Shown here: positions 8,548 through 16,699 of the stretch, piece after piece
Layout of the letters: each line of letters opens with the position of its first letter
Position numbering within the stretch: position 1 is the first letter of the stretch
Assembly: GCA_016786495.1 (NCBI GenBank)
Contig: JAEUUJ010000042.1
Coordinates: forward strand, 1 to 37,153
DNA: 37,153 bases
Source: Cyclobacteriaceae bacterium
GTDB lineage: Bacteria; Bacteroidota; Bacteroidia; Cytophagales; Cyclobacteriaceae
Direction: 5' to 3'
Notes under the pieces: model-generated
What the model was told of the DNA's origin: nothing
The model's database searches: none
Seen by the model: only the letters and a program-made list of their open reading frames with translations
Made by a program: the position numbers and the translations under genes

Positions 8548-9354
8548 TTATTCTGATTTCAATTCCTTTTTAACCCGTTCCCAGTCGATCGTGAACGGCT
8601 CAGCGATAAAGTTGTTCCGGGTTTTGTATTTGCGCGCCCGTTCAATGCGTTTGTTATTGTGCGGATGCGTCATCATAAACTCCAGGTCCTCGTTGTAGTC
8701 GAGGTTTTCATCACTCATTTTTTGAAAGAACTTCGCCATGTTTTTGGGCGAAATGTTTGCGTTCTCCAAAAGTTGTAACGCGAACTTGTCGGCTTCGTCT
8801 TCATGTTCCCGGCTGAACCGGTTGCTGATCACGCTTTGCAGCATTTGCGTGATCACACTGGGGTCGCCACCGGAAAGAACGGCAACCACAGCCGACATCG
8901 ACATCTCGTTGATAAGTTTGGTAACCACGTGACGTTTTTCGGCATGGCCGATTTCATGCGCCAGCACGGCCGCAACTTCTTCCGGGCTATCGGCTAATTC
9001 GATCAGTCCCGAAAACACATAGATGTTCCCGCCCGGAATGGTGAATGCGTTAACTTCCTTGCTTTTGATAATCGTAAACTGGTAGCGATATTCTGTCGTA
9101 TCGAGCGCGCTCACCAGTCGCTTTGCGATCTGCTGGAGGGCGGAGTCGGCATAATTATCTTTTACCGTCGGGTATTTATCCCAGATTAAATCTTTGAAGA
9201 GATTTCCGAGTTCCTCTTCCTGTTCCAAAGAAACCTGATAGCTGAGATCGTAGTCGCTCTTGCTGATTTCGCGAACGAGAAAATATCCGCCCGCAAACAA
9301 TGCAGCACCAATCGTCAGCAATACAAGAATATCCCGTAAGGTTTTACTCTGCAT
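8548..9354 (-). CDS. M48 family metalloprotease, membrane-anchored
   Basis: A 268-residue protein with one N-terminal transmembrane helix (about residues 8-27) and a periplasm-facing catalytic domain. The zinc motif is HEIGH at 133-137, with the third ligand in the SREHEDEAD segment (181-189). A conserved THPHNNKRIER segment closes the domain. It is shorter than BepA-like proteins (no TPR repeats) and resembles Oma1/LoiP-type envelope quality-control proteases. It follows the DUF4870 gene with only 3 bp between them and probably shares its transcript. Confidence 0.92.
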   Translation of the reverse strand: MQSKTLRDILVLLTIGAALFAGGYFLVREISKSDYDLSYQVSLEQEEELGNLFKDLIWDKYPTVKDNYADSALQQIAKRLVSALDTTEYRYQFTIIKSKEVNAFTIPGGNIYVFSGLIELADSPEEVAAVLAHEIGHAEKRHVVTKLINEMSMSAVVAVLSGGDPSVITQMLQSVISNRFSREHEDEADKFALQLLENANISPKNMAKFFQKMSDENLDYNEDLEFMMTHPHNNKRIERARKYKTRNNFIAEPFTIDWERVKKELKSE

Positions 9355-9357
9355 AGG

Positions 9358-9849
9358 TTAGAACGGAGGTTTGTTCAGCGGCTCGTTGGATTGCATCGTA
9401 TCGGTTGGTCTTACACGATATGCAATCTGATACGCCCAGGGTCCGAATACCAGGAAGTAGTACATCTTACCCTGTCGCGCTTTGTAGGCCGCAACAATGC
9501 TGACAATAAAATACAGGAATGTGCATACCGCGGCAAATACCACGTAGGCCCAGAAGATCTCGGTAGCTTCGTATTGGTCTGACACCAAAATCGTTACGCC
9601 CCAGATCACGGCAACCCAGTTGATAACCGTGGTAGGAATTTGTGTAAGCAATGCCTGCAAACAATGAAAATGTATGAACCTGCTTTTTTTACGATTGATA
9701 AAATAGTAGATGATTGAGGCGATCAGGTTGATAATGGGCAGCGGAAGCCCAATGGCCACCGCTGCAAACATCATCAAATAAGCTCCCATCGCATCTTCTT
9801 TCTCGCGCTCAGCAATTTCATCGGGTTGCTGAAGGGGGTAAAATTCCAT
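9358..9849 (-). CDS. DUF4870 domain-containing membrane protein
   Basis: A 163-residue protein with about three to four transmembrane helices. It shows the DUF4870 pattern: a glycine/proline-rich first helix pair (GLPLPIINLIASIIYYFINR), the segment SRFIHFHCLQAL in place of the usual HARQALNFQ stretch, and a final KARQGKMYYFLVFGPWAYQI helix. The family's function is unknown. It sits between the DUF4389 gene (22-bp gap) and the M48 protease (3-bp gap), so a joint role in membrane homeostasis is plausible but unproven. Confidence 0.88.
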   Translation of the reverse strand: MEFYPLQQPDEIAEREKEDAMGAYLMMFAAVAIGLPLPIINLIASIIYYFINRKKSRFIHFHCLQALLTQIPTTVINWVAVIWGVTILVSDQYEATEIFWAYVVFAAVCTFLYFIVSIVAAYKARQGKMYYFLVFGPWAYQIAYRVRPTDTMQSNEPLNKPPF

Positions 9850-9871
9850 ACTCAGTAAAAAGATAGTTTGA

Positions 9872-10453
9872 TTAACTCAATGAAAACGGAGGATATTCGT
9901 CTGTCATGTTAGCCATATACAGGTTAACACGCTGGCCCCAACGCAAAATGCCCACCAGGTAATTGTGGAAACCCTGTGGCAGCTTGCCCGTGAACAGGAT
10001 GATCCACCAGCCAAGGAACAATACCACATATGCGCCAATCACCAGGAAGAACAGTGCAAAGCCGTGTGGAATGGCTACGTAAAGCCAGCCGAAGAAAGTT
10101 TTCAGCAGCAATGTGCCGCGGCTGAGTTTTTCCGGATACGGAATGTCGACAATAACTTTTTCGTCAACAGTATCCAGGCCAAATGCCGGATATCCGTCAA
10201 TGAGGTTGAGCTGACGGGCACTCAGTCTGGCCTGCCAGCGGATCAGTTTCACCTGGTACTCAAAGAAGCTCTGAGGATAGCGGCCGGTGAACAAAATGAT
10301 CCAGAAAGAAATGAATCCGAGAATGGCACCCCACAAGCCCAGGAAGAACAGGATGAAGGCATGTGGAAGATACATGTAAATGAGTCCGAAGAACGTGCGC
10401 AACAGCAGCTCGCCCCGTGATTGTGACTCCGCGTACTTGATGTCGTAGGTCAT
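9872..10453 (-). CDS. DUF4389 membrane protein with internal duplication
   Basis: A 193-residue protein made of two homologous halves, roughly residues 12-95 and 108-192. Shared landmarks are RGELLLRTFFGLIYMYLPH versus RGTLLLKTFFGWLYVAIPH, FWIILFTGRYPQSF versus WWIILFTGKLPQGF, and DGYPAFGL versus DEYPPFSL. Each half has about two transmembrane helices. Function is unknown. It is first in the three-gene minus-strand unit DUF4389-DUF4870-M48. Confidence 0.88.
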   Translation of the reverse strand: MTYDIKYAESQSRGELLLRTFFGLIYMYLPHAFILFFLGLWGAILGFISFWIILFTGRYPQSFFEYQVKLIRWQARLSARQLNLIDGYPAFGLDTVDEKVIVDIPYPEKLSRGTLLLKTFFGWLYVAIPHGFALFFLVIGAYVVLFLGWWIILFTGKLPQGFHNYLVGILRWGQRVNLYMANMTDEYPPFSLS

Positions 10454-10558
10454 ACGTGTTAAAGGTTTAGTTGGTTTGGTGGTTCAAGATAAACAGTTCG
10501 GCTCTATATATAAAGCACCACCGGGGGGTCGGGCTGAACGTTTCTGCGTTATTTGATG

Positions 10559-10566
10559 TATCTTTG
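10559..10566 (+). promoter_or_regulatory. -7 element for the DEAD-box helicase gene, with long leader
   Basis: TATCTTTG matches TAnnTTTG exactly. It implies a 5' untranslated leader of about 125 nt before ATG 10698. The leader includes a small hairpin, CCCG-CTGAAA-CGGG (10586-10599). Long leaders are common for cold-inducible RNA helicases, but that regulation is only inferred here. Apart from this, the 244-bp divergent gap 10454-10697 shows nothing else I can support. Confidence 0.55.
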
Positions 10567-10697
10567 CTGCGCACGCCTCGAAATTCCCGCTGAAACGGGC
10601 TTCTGTTCCCAACGCCACAGCAGACTGTCCAGGAGAAAAGGAGAATCAATCCCGGGCAACAGGCGGACGAATTTTTTAGATCAACCTATTTTTTATC

Positions 10698-12089
10698 ATG
10701 TCATTTGAAAAACTGAATCTTATTGAACCCATCAGCCGCGCCCTCAAAGCGGAAGGATATACAAAACCAACGCCCATCCAGGAACAAGCCATTCCTTTTT
10801 TACTGGAGCGCCACGACCTGCTGGGAACCGCGCAAACCGGTACCGGCAAAACAGCAGCCTTTGCCATCCCCATTTTACAACTTCTTCACCAGGATGAACT
10901 GTATGTAAAAGGGGCGCAGGGTATTAAGGCATTGATCCTAACCCCTACACGCGAACTGGCTATCCAGATCGGTGATAGTTTTAAGGCTTACGGAAAATTC
11001 CTGAAGCTGTCTCATACCGTAATTTTTGGCGGAGTAGCGCAGCACAGTCAAACCCAGGCGCTTCGTGCAGGGGTTGATATTTTGATTGCCACTCCGGGCC
11101 GCTTGCTCGACCTGATGAACCAGCGCTATGTAAAACTGGATCAGCTGAAAATGCTGGTGCTGGATGAAGCCGATCGCATGCTCGACATGGGCTTTATTCA
11201 CGATGTGAAAAAGATCATCGCGAAGGTGCCCGTGAAACGGCAAACCATTTTCTTTTCGGCCACCATGCCGAATGAAATTACAAGTTTGGCGAACAGCATT
11301 CTTACCCATCCAAAAAGGGTGGAGGTTGCGCCTGTTTCTTCAACTGCAGCAACCATTCAACAGTTTGTTTATTTTGTTTCGAAGAACGACAAACGCAAAC
11401 TGCTCCGGCATCTGCTGGATGATAAAGCTATTCGCAGCGTACTGGTGTTTACACGAACCAAACATGGCGCTGACCGTGTGGTGAAAGATCTGGCTAAAAC
11501 CGGTGTAAAGGCTGAGGCGATTCATGGAAACAAGTCACAGAACCAACGCCAACGTGCGCTTGGCAATTTTAAATCGGGTCATACCCGGGTAATGGTAGCC
11601 ACGGATATTGCCGCGCGCGGGATTGACATCGATGACTTGTCGCACGTAATCAACTTTGAACTGCCCAATGTTCCGGAAACATATGTTCACCGGATCGGCC
11701 GGACGGGTCGTGCAGGGGCGAGCGGAGTGTCTATTTCGTTCTGCGATGGCGAAGAAGAGAAGGAGTACCTGCAGGATATTCAACAACTGATCGGAAAAAA
11801 TATTCCGGCGGTTACCGATCATCCGTTTGCGTTAACGGTTAGCAACAACCGCCCGGAAATGAAAAATCCGCGTGTTCCTTCCGAGCAGCGGAAGCCAAAG
11901 CAAAACCGGTTTAAAACAAAGAAACCTCAGGCAGCCGCACAGCAGCCAAAGCAACATCAGGCTAACCAGAACACGGCTAAAAAACCGGTTCAGCATAACC
12001 CGAAATCGCATACGCCAAAAAAATCACCTGCTCCCAAAGGAAATGAGGGCATGAGTTGGGGTAGCGAGCGCTGGGAAAACAATTACTGA
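10698..12089 (+). CDS. DEAD-box ATP-dependent RNA helicase (RhlE-like)
   Basis: A 463-residue protein with all core motifs in order: Q motif PTPIQEQ (25-30), motif I AQTGTGKT (45-52), PTRELA (83-88), TPGR (132-135), DEAD (156-159), SAT (187-189), the motif V segment [13 protein letters not shown], and [10 protein letters not shown]. Residues about 375-463 form a low-complexity basic tail rich in Lys, Gln and Pro, of the kind that binds RNA in RhlE and related helicases. It probably unwinds structured RNA in ribosome assembly or mRNA decay. It is monocistronic, with its own promoter and a long leader. Confidence 0.95.
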   Translation: MSFEKLNLIEPISRALKAEGYTKPTPIQEQAIPFLLERHDLLGTAQTGTGKTAAFAIPILQLLHQDELYVKGAQGIKALILTPTRELAIQIGDSFKAYGKFLKLSHTVIFGGVAQHSQTQALRAGVDILIATPGRLLDLMNQRYVKLDQLKMLVLDEADRMLDMGFIHDVKKIIAKVPVKRQTIFFSATMPNEITSLANSILTHPKRVEVAPVSSTAATIQQFVYFVSKNDKRKLLRHLLDDKAIRSVLVFTRTKHGADRVVKDLAKTGVKAEAIHGNKSQNQRQRALGNFKSGHTRVMVATDIAARGIDIDDLSHVINFELPNVPETYVHRIGRTGRAGASGVSISFCDGEEEKEYLQDIQQLIGKNIPAVTDHPFALTVSNNRPEMKNPRVPSEQRKPKQNRFKTKKPQAAAQQPKQHQANQNTAKKPVQHNPKSHTPKKSPAPKGNEGMSWGSERWENNY

Positions 12090-12150
12090 TCGATTGTACC
12101 GGAACGAGCGAATAAATATTTCGCCTGAGTGCGCGTAACCTTTTTGGACT

Positions 12151-12166
12151 GGGGGAGTATTCCCCC
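12151..12166 (+). other. GC-rich hairpin between helicase and acidic secreted protein genes
   Basis: GGGGGA-GTAT-TCCCCC is a perfect 6-bp stem with a 4-nt loop, 20 bp before ATG 12186. It has no T-tract, so it is not a typical intrinsic terminator. It may be a 5'-leader hairpin or an mRNA 3'-end stabiliser. Confidence 0.45.
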
Positions 12167-12185
12167 ATAACCAACTCCATTTGTT

Positions 12186-12773
12186 ATGCGCCTGAAAAAC
12201 TACCTCACCCGTATTGTTGTACTGATCTGCCTTCCCCTGGCCGGTTTCTCCCAAAATCAGGACTCGAAAACCGAAGAGTCTAAGTCCGGACTGAAAAAAA
12301 TCGGTGGCGGACGTTCTCCCCGGATTGATATTCACATTGACCAGGCAAAGATTGAAGCCGATATTGAAGCAGCTGTTGAAACGGCACTCAAATCTGTTGA
12401 ACATTCGCTGGAAGGCCTGCATATCAATATTGAGCCGATTGAGATTGATCTGGGTAATCTGGACATGAATCTTGAGCCCCTCGTGATCAACATTCCGAAT
12501 TTCGATATTGACATTGAACCGATTGAAGTTGAGCTTGACGACATTGACATAGACATGGATATGGACGATGACGACTGGAACGATGATGGCGAGGAAAATG
12601 ATGAAGACAATGATGAAGATCGGGATAACGCCCGCATCCATGCAAAAGACAAATACAAAGAGGAGCTTAAAGAGATCAAAGCCAACAAAGACAAAGCAGT
12701 AAAGGAAAAGACAGACAAGTCAAAAGATAAGTCTGATAAAGAGAGAGCAAAGGGTCTGAAGAAGGTGGAGTAA
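12186..12773 (+). CDS. Secreted polyampholyte protein with I-x-I/EP repeats, unknown function
   Basis: I do not recognise this 195-residue protein. It has a signal peptide (about residues 1-23, cleavage near GFS-Q). Residues about 78-125 carry three related units (INIEPIEI, MNLEPLVI, IDIEPIEV) spaced about 17 residues apart, with alternating Ile/Asp or Ile/Glu that could form a repetitive beta structure. An almost purely acidic stretch follows (about 125-148, DMDMDDDDWNDDGEENDEDN), then a Lys/Asp-rich helical tail to the end (KDKYKEELKEIKANKDK and similar). Charge is sharply segregated. The acidic part could bind Ca2+ or surfaces, but no function can be assigned. The next gene starts 24 bp downstream, so co-transcription is possible. 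Confidence 0.75.
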   Translation: MRLKNYLTRIVVLICLPLAGFSQNQDSKTEESKSGLKKIGGGRSPRIDIHIDQAKIEADIEAAVETALKSVEHSLEGLHINIEPIEIDLGNLDMNLEPLVINIPNFDIDIEPIEVELDDIDIDMDMDDDDWNDDGEENDEDNDEDRDNARIHAKDKYKEELKEIKANKDKAVKEKTDKSKDKSDKERAKGLKKVE

Positions 12774-12797
12774 CGTGTTTGTAGCTGCTCTGTACTC

Positions 12798-13487
12798 ATG
12801 AAGAATACCCTCGCAATAATTGTACTGTCGCTACACTTCAGCCCCGCGTGGGCCTGTCAGTGTAGTCCTGTCAAATTTACAGATGAGGTTCGCGTTTCTG
12901 AAAAAATTTTTCACGGGAGGGTAATTTCGGTTACCGATAATCATTACGAGCTGGAAGTTCTTCGGGGTTGGAAAGGTGTTACACCTGGTGAGCATGTGTC
13001 GATTGTTCAGGGCCGGACATCCTGTGAGCGAAGAATCTTTGAACTAAATCAGGAGTATATTTTTTACATGAATGGGACTAGCGTTTGGAATTGCAGTCGC
13101 ACAGCCCTGTACAACCCGATATCATTAGATCCTGAACTTCTTGATCTGGAATTCTACCGTATTGGTGATCGGGATTCTGTCTATTCAGCCACGCTGACCG
13201 CCCGTGAGGTTAGTATGCTCAAGTCATTTCTGGTAATCAGGAACATCTCCACCACTGAAATTGATGCTAAACTCGAATTTGCAATTGATAAGCATTGGGT
13301 CAATAAATGGTCTTTTTTCAACGCCTTGCAGCCGGGGATGTACAAGATTGAGATATTTCAACTGACCATGGAAAATGGACCTGGCGCTACCGTGCTTTGG
13401 ATGGGAGAAAACTGGAGAAAATCGTCACGGAAACTGAGAAGGACGCGTCATCATATACCTCAGCAAGCGCTCTATTTAAATCCCTGA
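12798..13487 (+). CDS. Secreted protein with TIMP/netrin-like (NTR) N-terminal module
   Basis: A 229-residue exported protein. The signal peptide is about 19 residues and ends in AWA, so cleavage would leave Cys-Gln-Cys as the mature N-terminus. The next 100 residues (KIFHGRVISVTDNHYELEVLRGWKG, TSCERRIFELNQEYIFYMNG, WNCSRT) follow the pattern of NTR/TIMP-like OB-fold domains: a CxC start, a Cys in the middle, and a 'GxxYlfY'-like strand. In animal TIMPs the N-terminal Cys chelates the protease zinc, and bacterial homologues are mostly uncharacterised. The C-terminal 100 residues are unrecognised. Possible inhibition of a metalloprotease is inference. Confidence 0.6.
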   Translation: MKNTLAIIVLSLHFSPAWACQCSPVKFTDEVRVSEKIFHGRVISVTDNHYELEVLRGWKGVTPGEHVSIVQGRTSCERRIFELNQEYIFYMNGTSVWNCSRTALYNPISLDPELLDLEFYRIGDRDSVYSATLTAREVSMLKSFLVIRNISTTEIDAKLEFAIDKHWVNKWSFFNALQPGMYKIEIFQLTMENGPGATVLWMGENWRKSSRKLRRTRHHIPQQALYLNP

Positions 13488-13525
13488 TTTTTTCGTAAGT
13501 TCAGGTATCCAAAACCTCCAAAATC

Positions 13526-13960
13526 ATGACAACCGCAACCAACAAACCGTCAGCCGCCTTTTGGATCATAAGTGTCCTCGCGCTGATTTGGAACCTGATG
13601 GGCGTAATGGCCTATATCACTACCGTTACCATGACACCGGAAGCATTGCAGGCACTGCCTGCGGAACAACAGCAGTTGTACACGGATGTTCCCAAATGGG
13701 CAACAGCGGCCTTCGCGATTGCTGTTTGGGGAAGTACACTCGGTTCTATTCTGTTATTACTTCGTAAGAAGTTTGCGAAACCGGTGTTTGCTGTTGCTCT
13801 TGCCGGAATTCTCGTGCAGATGACGCACTCCCTTGTCATCAGTAAGTCATATGAAGCAACCGGACCGGGAGGTGTGGCAATGTCGGTGATGATTATTGTT
13901 GTCGGCGGTTTCCTGGTGTGGTATTCCCGTTACGCAACCGAGAAAGGCTGGCTTACTTAA
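13526..13960 (+). CDS. Small four-helix membrane protein, unknown function
   Basis: A 144-residue protein with four predicted transmembrane helices (about 11-31, 55-75, 82-102 and 114-134). Conserved-looking landmarks are WNLMGVMAY, MTPEALQALPAEQQQLY, PKWATAAFAIAVWGSTLGSILLLLRKK and VQMTHSLVIS. This pattern recurs in Bacteroidota and proteobacterial proteins that are sometimes labelled 'sugar transporter' without evidence. I make no functional claim. Its 3' end overlaps the convergent YciI-family gene by 8 bp. Confidence 0.8.
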   Translation: MTTATNKPSAAFWIISVLALIWNLMGVMAYITTVTMTPEALQALPAEQQQLYTDVPKWATAAFAIAVWGSTLGSILLLLRKKFAKPVFAVALAGILVQMTHSLVISKSYEATGPGGVAMSVMIIVVGGFLVWYSRYATEKGWLT

Positions 13961-14249
13961 ATTCATTCATCATCCGCCGGAAGGCCGGATGCATTTGTGA
14001 ATTCTGAAATTCCGTAACCGTAATTTCCGCAAGACCGTTTTTGCAGAATGGATCTTCTGCCATGATTTCCTCAAGCGCTTCTTTCGATTCCGCCTGCGCG
14101 ATGATAATCCCGCCTGTACGCGGAACCTTTCTTCCGGATGTCAGGAATATGTTCTCTTTGTAACAGATATCCAGAAATTTCATGTGCTCCGGCATGTGGG
14201 CATCCAGTTGCTCAAGCGGAGCGATGTAGCGAAGGTCTATGATAAACAT
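13953..14249 (-). CDS. YciI family protein
   Basis: A 98-residue protein covering a single YciI-like alpha/beta domain (ferredoxin-like). It has the conserved His in MPEHMKFLD, the RTGGIIIAQAESKEALEEIMAEDPF segment with the Asp-Pro pair, and a C-terminal ITVTEF strand. The family contains small enzymes or accessory proteins of mostly unknown reaction. The His-Asp pair is considered the likely active site. Its stop overlaps the end of the convergent membrane protein gene. Confidence 0.9.
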   Translation of the reverse strand: MFIIDLRYIAPLEQLDAHMPEHMKFLDICYKENIFLTSGRKVPRTGGIIIAQAESKEALEEIMAEDPFCKNGLAEITVTEFQNSQMHPAFRRMMNEFK

Positions 14250-14284
14250 GATGAAAGATACAAAATCGTTCCGGAGTTGACGGG

Positions 14285-15325
14285 CTACCGAACCGTAACA
14301 ATATACGTAAACGCATAACTGCTGTTCAGCATCACATGAACGATGTGCCTGCCTTTTTGGGTAAATGCATGGCTTAGCGAGTACATACCCGCTTCGTTTC
14401 GTAAAAATTCGGGTTTAATGATTTTCGGATTGTCAGGTCCGTTCACCGAAAGTTCAATTCGGTCCATCACACGGTCGCTTGTAAAACGGAAATGAACAGG
14501 CTCATTCCGGGTTGCTTCGATGTCAAGTGTTTCCGGAAAAAGGTTTGTAATGTGATTCCGGTAAGCACTCGCATAAATCAGCGGGCCATTTAAAAATTGC
14601 TGAAAGGTTGGCAGCGCAGGGTCGGATGCAGTTACTTCGGGTATTGAATGTTGATCCTGCAACAGTGTCCATTGCGCATCCAGCGGATAGTGATTCCGGA
14701 TAAAAACTTTCGGGTCGGCCAGAAAGTATGAGTCATCATACTGTTTTACGAATACATCCCGGTCGGGATCGTACGATCCGCTGGCCCAGGTTGGGTCACA
14801 TAAATACCATTTTCCGTTAAGCATCACCGCATTCCACGAGTGGTTAGCTTTTCCGGACTTGCGCACATTAACGGTTGCATTGCGGCCATACCCGTCAACA
14901 ATGAAACAGGTAATGCCGGCATGTTGCGCAAGTTGTTGCACGAGCCAGGCATACCCCGTGCAAACCGTTTTCCTTTCCTGAATCAGGTGTTGATAAACAA
15001 CCGGAGTCAGTTTTTTATTCCAGGCATGCAACGCCTCCGGCGAATCAAACTTGTCGCGCTTTTCGCGGTTGATCCGGAATAATTCATAATCAAATTCGAT
15101 GTTATTGCATACCCACTTGTAAAGCGCTCTGAATTTTTCGTCGTCACCCGAAAGGGTAGCGGTAAGCTTACGCGAAAGTTCGGGCAGGTCTGTCACCGGC
15201 TCTCCAAAGTAAACATCGGCAACGCTGTCAGCCCGGTGAAAGTTGCTGTTTCGGAAATCCGCCAGCTGAGCATGCAGACTGGCGGACACCAAAACAAGCA
15301 GGTAAACTAACAAAGGGGTTTTCAT
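14285..15325 (-). CDS. Secreted transglutaminase-like domain protein
   Basis: A 346-residue protein with a signal peptide (about 1-19, ending ASLHAQ). The transglutaminase-like (papain fold) core has the catalytic Cys in RKTVCTGYAWLVQQLA, His in ANHSWNAVMLNGKWYLCDPTW, and Asp in the following LCDPTW. The KYRALYKWVCNNIEFDY-like stretch (here KFRALYKWVCNNIEFDY) precedes it, as in cell-wall or cytokinesis-type family members such as CYK3. The C-terminal 100 residues look like an all-beta module. It is probably a periplasmic protease or amidase; the substrate is unknown. It follows the carboxypeptidase-regulatory-like gene by 9 bp and is likely co-transcribed with it. Confidence 0.88.
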   Translation of the reverse strand: MKTPLLVYLLVLVSASLHAQLADFRNSNFHRADSVADVYFGEPVTDLPELSRKLTATLSGDDEKFRALYKWVCNNIEFDYELFRINREKRDKFDSPEALHAWNKKLTPVVYQHLIQERKTVCTGYAWLVQQLAQHAGITCFIVDGYGRNATVNVRKSGKANHSWNAVMLNGKWYLCDPTWASGSYDPDRDVFVKQYDDSYFLADPKVFIRNHYPLDAQWTLLQDQHSIPEVTASDPALPTFQQFLNGPLIYASAYRNHITNLFPETLDIEATRNEPVHFRFTSDRVMDRIELSVNGPDNPKIIKPEFLRNEAGMYSLSHAFTQKGRHIVHVMLNSSYAFTYIVTVR

Positions 15326-15334
15326 GCCGGGGTG

Positions 15335-15811
15335 TTACAACAGACCTTTCCGTTTTTTGAACAGACCCTTGCGGCTTTTCTTTTCGGAATAGAGTTGGTC
15401 AGAGCTTCCTTCACCGGTAACAACAAGCTCGGTGATGAACGTAGGATCGTTATAGAGTGTAACGCTGAGCTCTGATTTTTCTGCAACCGACACCTCGGTA
15501 TTTTTCATACCCATAAAGCTGAACACGAGCGTTTCGTGCTTGCTTGCATCCAGGGTAATACTGAAGCGGCCCTGGTCATCGGTCAACACGCCCAGGTTAG
15601 TTCCTTTTATTGAAACGCTGGCTGCCACGAGTGCCTGGTTTTGATCGTCACGAACCAAGCCTGTGATGGTTTTTGTCTGGGCAGATGCGGCAGCACTAAT
15701 CAGTAGAAATAATAAACTGAGGAAGCTCAGGGTGACAAAGAACTTCTCTTGTGTGATTCGTGCGGCAGTGTTATACACTTTCAGCACATACAGGTTTAGG
15801 TTCGTCTTCAT
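15335..15811 (-). CDS. Carboxypeptidase-regulatory-like domain protein, secreted
   Basis: A 158-residue protein from ATG 15811 (MKTNLN). A start 13 codons upstream is open but would precede the signal peptide by an unlikely charged stretch. After the signal/transmembrane segment (about residues 27-45, ending ASAQ) lies one CarboxypepD_reg-like beta-sandwich: TITGLVRDDQNQALVAASV, GTNLGVLTDDQGRFSI, LVFSFMGM. The C-terminus, ELVVTGEGSSDQLYSEKKS plus a basic tail, closely parallels that of the neighbouring gene product. In SusC-like proteins this domain sits at the N-terminus of TonB-dependent receptors; here it is free-standing. Function is unknown. Confidence 0.82.
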   Translation of the reverse strand: MKTNLNLYVLKVYNTAARITQEKFFVTLSFLSLLFLLISAAASAQTKTITGLVRDDQNQALVAASVSIKGTNLGVLTDDQGRFSITLDASKHETLVFSFMGMKNTEVSVAEKSELSVTLYNDPTFITELVVTGEGSSDQLYSEKKSRKGLFKKRKGLL

Positions 15812-15866
15812 AGGATTTTTATTTTCTTGTGAGATGCATGCCGTTTGCAAAATCCATAATGAAATT

Positions 15867-16607
15867 TTAGAACCAGCTCGTTACCTTCTTCCAAAATCTT
15901 TTGATAGGGGATTTTCTTTCCGTGTACAGCACGTCTGTTTGAGCGCTTCCGGCAATGACCAGTTCACCAAGATAACCGGTAACATCTGCGGACATTTTAA
16001 CATTGATCGTATATGGAACAGACTGCCCCAGCCTTACTTCTTCGGTAACAAAGCCAATGAAGGAAAATGTCAGGATATTCGGATCACGCGGTTCGAGCGT
16101 AAATTCAAACATACCGTTCTCATCCGTTTGTGTTCCGTTCGCTGTTCCCTTCTGAACAACACTTACTGCGGGTAGCGCGCTATTGTCTTCCGCGCTGACA
16201 ACCCTTCCTCTGACAACAATTTTGGATGAGTGGGTTTGTTCCTTAGACACGTCGGCTGTTTGATGCGTTTCAACCAACGGTTTCGTCATCTGCACTTGTG
16301 CGCTGGCGGGTTTGCTGATCAGCAGTAAAAGCAACCCGGCCACTCCGGCTTTCAGAAGCATAAAACCGGGAGTTACTTTTTCAGCCGGAAAAATGGTGTA
16401 GGTTTTTAACTGACTGCTCTTGAACCGTCCGCATGCATGTTTCGGTTTTTTGCTGATGAAGGCTATGATCTCATCATCCGTGGCATTCGTGAAGTCGATC
16501 ACGTTTTTCTGACACCTTCCGCAGAAACCACCCGTTTCAGTTGGGGTAAAAGAATTCCAGTCTTCCGAACATGGACTCGGAACCGACAGCGTAAAGCCTG
16601 ATTTCAT
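15867..16607 (-). CDS. Cys-rich N-terminal motif plus carboxypeptidase-regulatory-like domain protein
   Basis: A 246-residue protein from ATG 16607 (MKSGFTLSVPSPCSEDW). A longer frame to 16724 overlaps the divergent gene and lacks protein-like sequence. The N-terminus carries the Bacteroidota motif C..DW..F.P...G.FCGRCQKNVIDF, with Cys13 and the CGRC pair possibly forming a metal or redox site. A single transmembrane helix follows (about 85-103, AGVAGLLLLLISKPASA), then a periplasmic CarboxypepD_reg-like domain (VVRGRVVSAEDNSALPAV, TDENGMFEFTL, LTFSFIGF) and the tail ELVIAGSAQTDVLYTERKS. The gene shares its domain and tail with its downstream neighbour. Function is unknown. Confidence 0.8.
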   Translation of the reverse strand: MKSGFTLSVPSPCSEDWNSFTPTETGGFCGRCQKNVIDFTNATDDEIIAFISKKPKHACGRFKSSQLKTYTIFPAEKVTPGFMLLKAGVAGLLLLLISKPASAQVQMTKPLVETHQTADVSKEQTHSSKIVVRGRVVSAEDNSALPAVSVVQKGTANGTQTDENGMFEFTLEPRDPNILTFSFIGFVTEEVRLGQSVPYTINVKMSADVTGYLGELVIAGSAQTDVLYTERKSPIKRFWKKVTSWF

Positions 16608-16699
16608 AAAGCGGTTGTTTTCTGATAGATGCGATCGGCTTAAAATTTCCATACGTAACCGGCATAAAAACTTATCGCACCGATACCTATCTTGCAACC

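Noticed and set aside
9965-10420. 151-codon Glu/Gln-rich plus-strand frame opposite DUF4389
   Set aside because: It is the antisense of membrane-protein codons; its composition is an artefact and the minus-strand gene is clear.
10586-10599. CCCG-CTGAAA-CGGG hairpin in the helicase leader as a riboswitch
   Set aside because: It is a 4-bp stem only, with no larger structure around it; it is too small to support a claim.
12332-12799. Long Ser-rich antisense frame opposite the acidic secreted protein
   Set aside because: The Ser/Met runs are the reverse complement of GAT/GAC and ATT codons in the repetitive sense gene; there is no independent support.
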